DNA from: Cupriavidus necator A5-1
GTDB lineage: Bacteria > Pseudomonadota > Gammaproteobacteria > Burkholderiales > Burkholderiaceae
Assembly: GCF_000744095.1 (NCBI RefSeq)
Contig: NZ_JQLI01000008.1
Coordinates: 3,038,001-3,102,000, forward strand
Direction of reading: 5' to 3'
DNA length: 64,000 nt
The notes below the pieces were generated by a model. That model was not told the DNA's origin, searched no databases, and worked only from the letters and a program-made list of their open reading frames with translations. The position numbers and the translations under genes were made by a program. This document shows, piece by piece, positions 63,373 through 64,000 of this stretch. The first letter of the stretch is position 1; the number at the start of each line of letters is the position of its first letter.

Positions 63373-63516
63373 ATGGATACCGCCCTGCCCGCCTACCCCG
63401 TCGTCTATACGCTGCTCGGCTGCCGCTGCGTCACGCGCTTCGAAAAGCTGACCGACGCCGTCTCCTTCGCCGTCCGCGCTGAGATCGACGGCTGCACTGA
63501 CATTTCTGTGCACTGA
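63373..63516 (+). CDS. Small phage-type protein
   Basis: A 47-residue protein (MDTALPAYPVVYTLLGCRCV then RFEKLTDAVSFAVRAEID). It has a strong AAGGAG and is followed within 11 bp by the next gene, as in phage early operons. Function unknown. Confidence 0.55.
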   Translation: MDTALPAYPVVYTLLGCRCVTRFEKLTDAVSFAVRAEIDGCTDISVH

Positions 63517-63527
63517 GGAGCCCCGCC

Positions 63528-63875
63528 ATGGACCACCAACAGGCCCGGGCAGACATCGCCGCCCAGCTCGCGCACGGCCAGGTCGAATCCTTCTGCGAAG
63601 GCGACGACGCCATCCGCCACCTCAGCAAGCTCTTCATCGTGCGGAACACCCGCCGCGGCGCCGGCGAGTCCGATGCCGCCTATGCAGTCCGCGTCGGCTC
63701 CTTGCTGACAGACATGCTCGACGCGATCGGCCAGGTGCTGATCGGCGCCAACGTCAAGCACCTCCTGGCGGACGCCGCGGAGAAGCCCATGATCTGCGCA
63801 ACCCGTGAAGCCTCCCTGCTGGCTGTCAGCAGGGAGGTGGCCCGCGACGTGCTGCTTGCGCGAGGTGTGGCATGA
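63528..63875 (+). CDS. Hypothetical phage-type protein
   Basis: A 115-residue mostly helical protein (MDHQQARADIAAQLAHGQVE at the start; DMLDAIGQVLIGANVKHLLA and VAREVLLARG-like end). It follows GAGGAG and its stop overlaps the next start (ATGA). Function unknown; I do not recognise the family. Confidence 0.55.
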   Translation: MDHQQARADIAAQLAHGQVESFCEGDDAIRHLSKLFIVRNTRRGAGESDAAYAVRVGSLLTDMLDAIGQVLIGANVKHLLADAAEKPMICATREASLLAVSREVARDVLLARGVA

Positions 63876-64000
63876 CTCGCCGTATCGCCCCCCTGGACAT
63901 CTGGAAGCTCCCCCTGCGCCAGCAGGCGCTGAAGTTCGAGGAACTTCGTCACGCGGCGCGACTGCGTGAGCTAAAGAAGATCGACGCGCAACTGGCGCTG
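63872..64000 (+). CDS. Hypothetical phage-type protein (partial)
   Basis: Begins MTRRIAPLDIWKLPLRQQAL then FEELRHAARLRELKKIDAQL and continues past the window. Its ATG overlaps the preceding stop by 4 bp. The Arg/Lys/Glu-rich helical character fits a small phage-type protein; nothing further can be said from 43 residues. Confidence 0.5.
   Translation, partial: MTRRIAPLDIWKLPLRQQALKFEELRHAARLRELKKIDAQLAL

Overview
The window is high-GC chromosomal DNA from a member of the Burkholderiaceae, most likely Cupriavidus (Ralstonia eutropha-like). The basis is gene content and order: an ssuEADCB cluster next to sbp and cysTWA-cysB, alaA/hom/thrC followed by moeA-moaD-moaE-crcB, rpsF-priB-rpsR-rplI next to dnaB, and a 3-hydroxybutyrate oligomer hydrolase of the polyhydroxyalkanoate-storing betaproteobacteria. 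I identified families by reading motifs; no database search was possible.

From 1 to about 42.4 kb the window is core chromosome, nearly all on the minus strand. It starts with a LytTR response regulator and its histidine kinase, then a DUF962 membrane protein. A sulfur block of about 12 kb follows: cysB and cysAWT, a small alpha/beta hydrolase, a degenerate EAL protein, ssuBCDAE and sbp. Next are a ferritin-like protein and clpB with a sigma-32-type promoter. A ten-gene cluster (18.5-29.8 kb) holds a TetR regulator, an enoyl-CoA hydratase, a complete Liv-type ABC importer, an acyl-CoA synthetase, a 3HB-oligomer hydrolase and a tandem hot-dog protein; it looks like import, activation and beta-oxidation of a carboxylic acid. 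Then come molybdopterin genes, the threonine/alanine genes, a Bcp peroxiredoxin, a PIN-PhoH ATPase and an NlpC/P60 lipoprotein.

At 42.45-45.58 kb a 3.1-kb mobile element with imperfect 26-bp terminal inverted repeats sits inside the loop of a bidirectional terminator between two convergent host genes. Its only cargo gene is a broken TnpB/Cas12-like RuvC nuclease, preceded by a canonical LexA (SOS) box. An intact IS630-family element is nested in its 3' end. This is the most unusual object in the window.

From 45.6 to 53.4 kb core genes resume: pit and its DUF47 partner, dnaB, the rpsF operon, an asparaginase and lexA with two SOS boxes. From 53.4 kb to the end the DNA is accessory and decayed. 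It holds 3' fragments of tRNA-His (two, in opposite orientation) and tRNA-Pro (two, direct), each next to a terminator. It also holds a truncated acyltransferase, a frameshifted DUF1643 gene, several tiny orphan proteins and a PAP2-family protein. An SOS-boxed small gene is present in two damaged copies, one followed by a truncated SRAP (abasic-site-binding) gene. A membrane-spermidine-synthase fusion and the edge of a prophage (Rz-like gene plus small phage-type genes) close the window. The same 16-bp SOS box occurs in front of the nuclease gene and in front of the damaged small gene, so lexA and two horizontally acquired SOS-type units lie within 18 kb.
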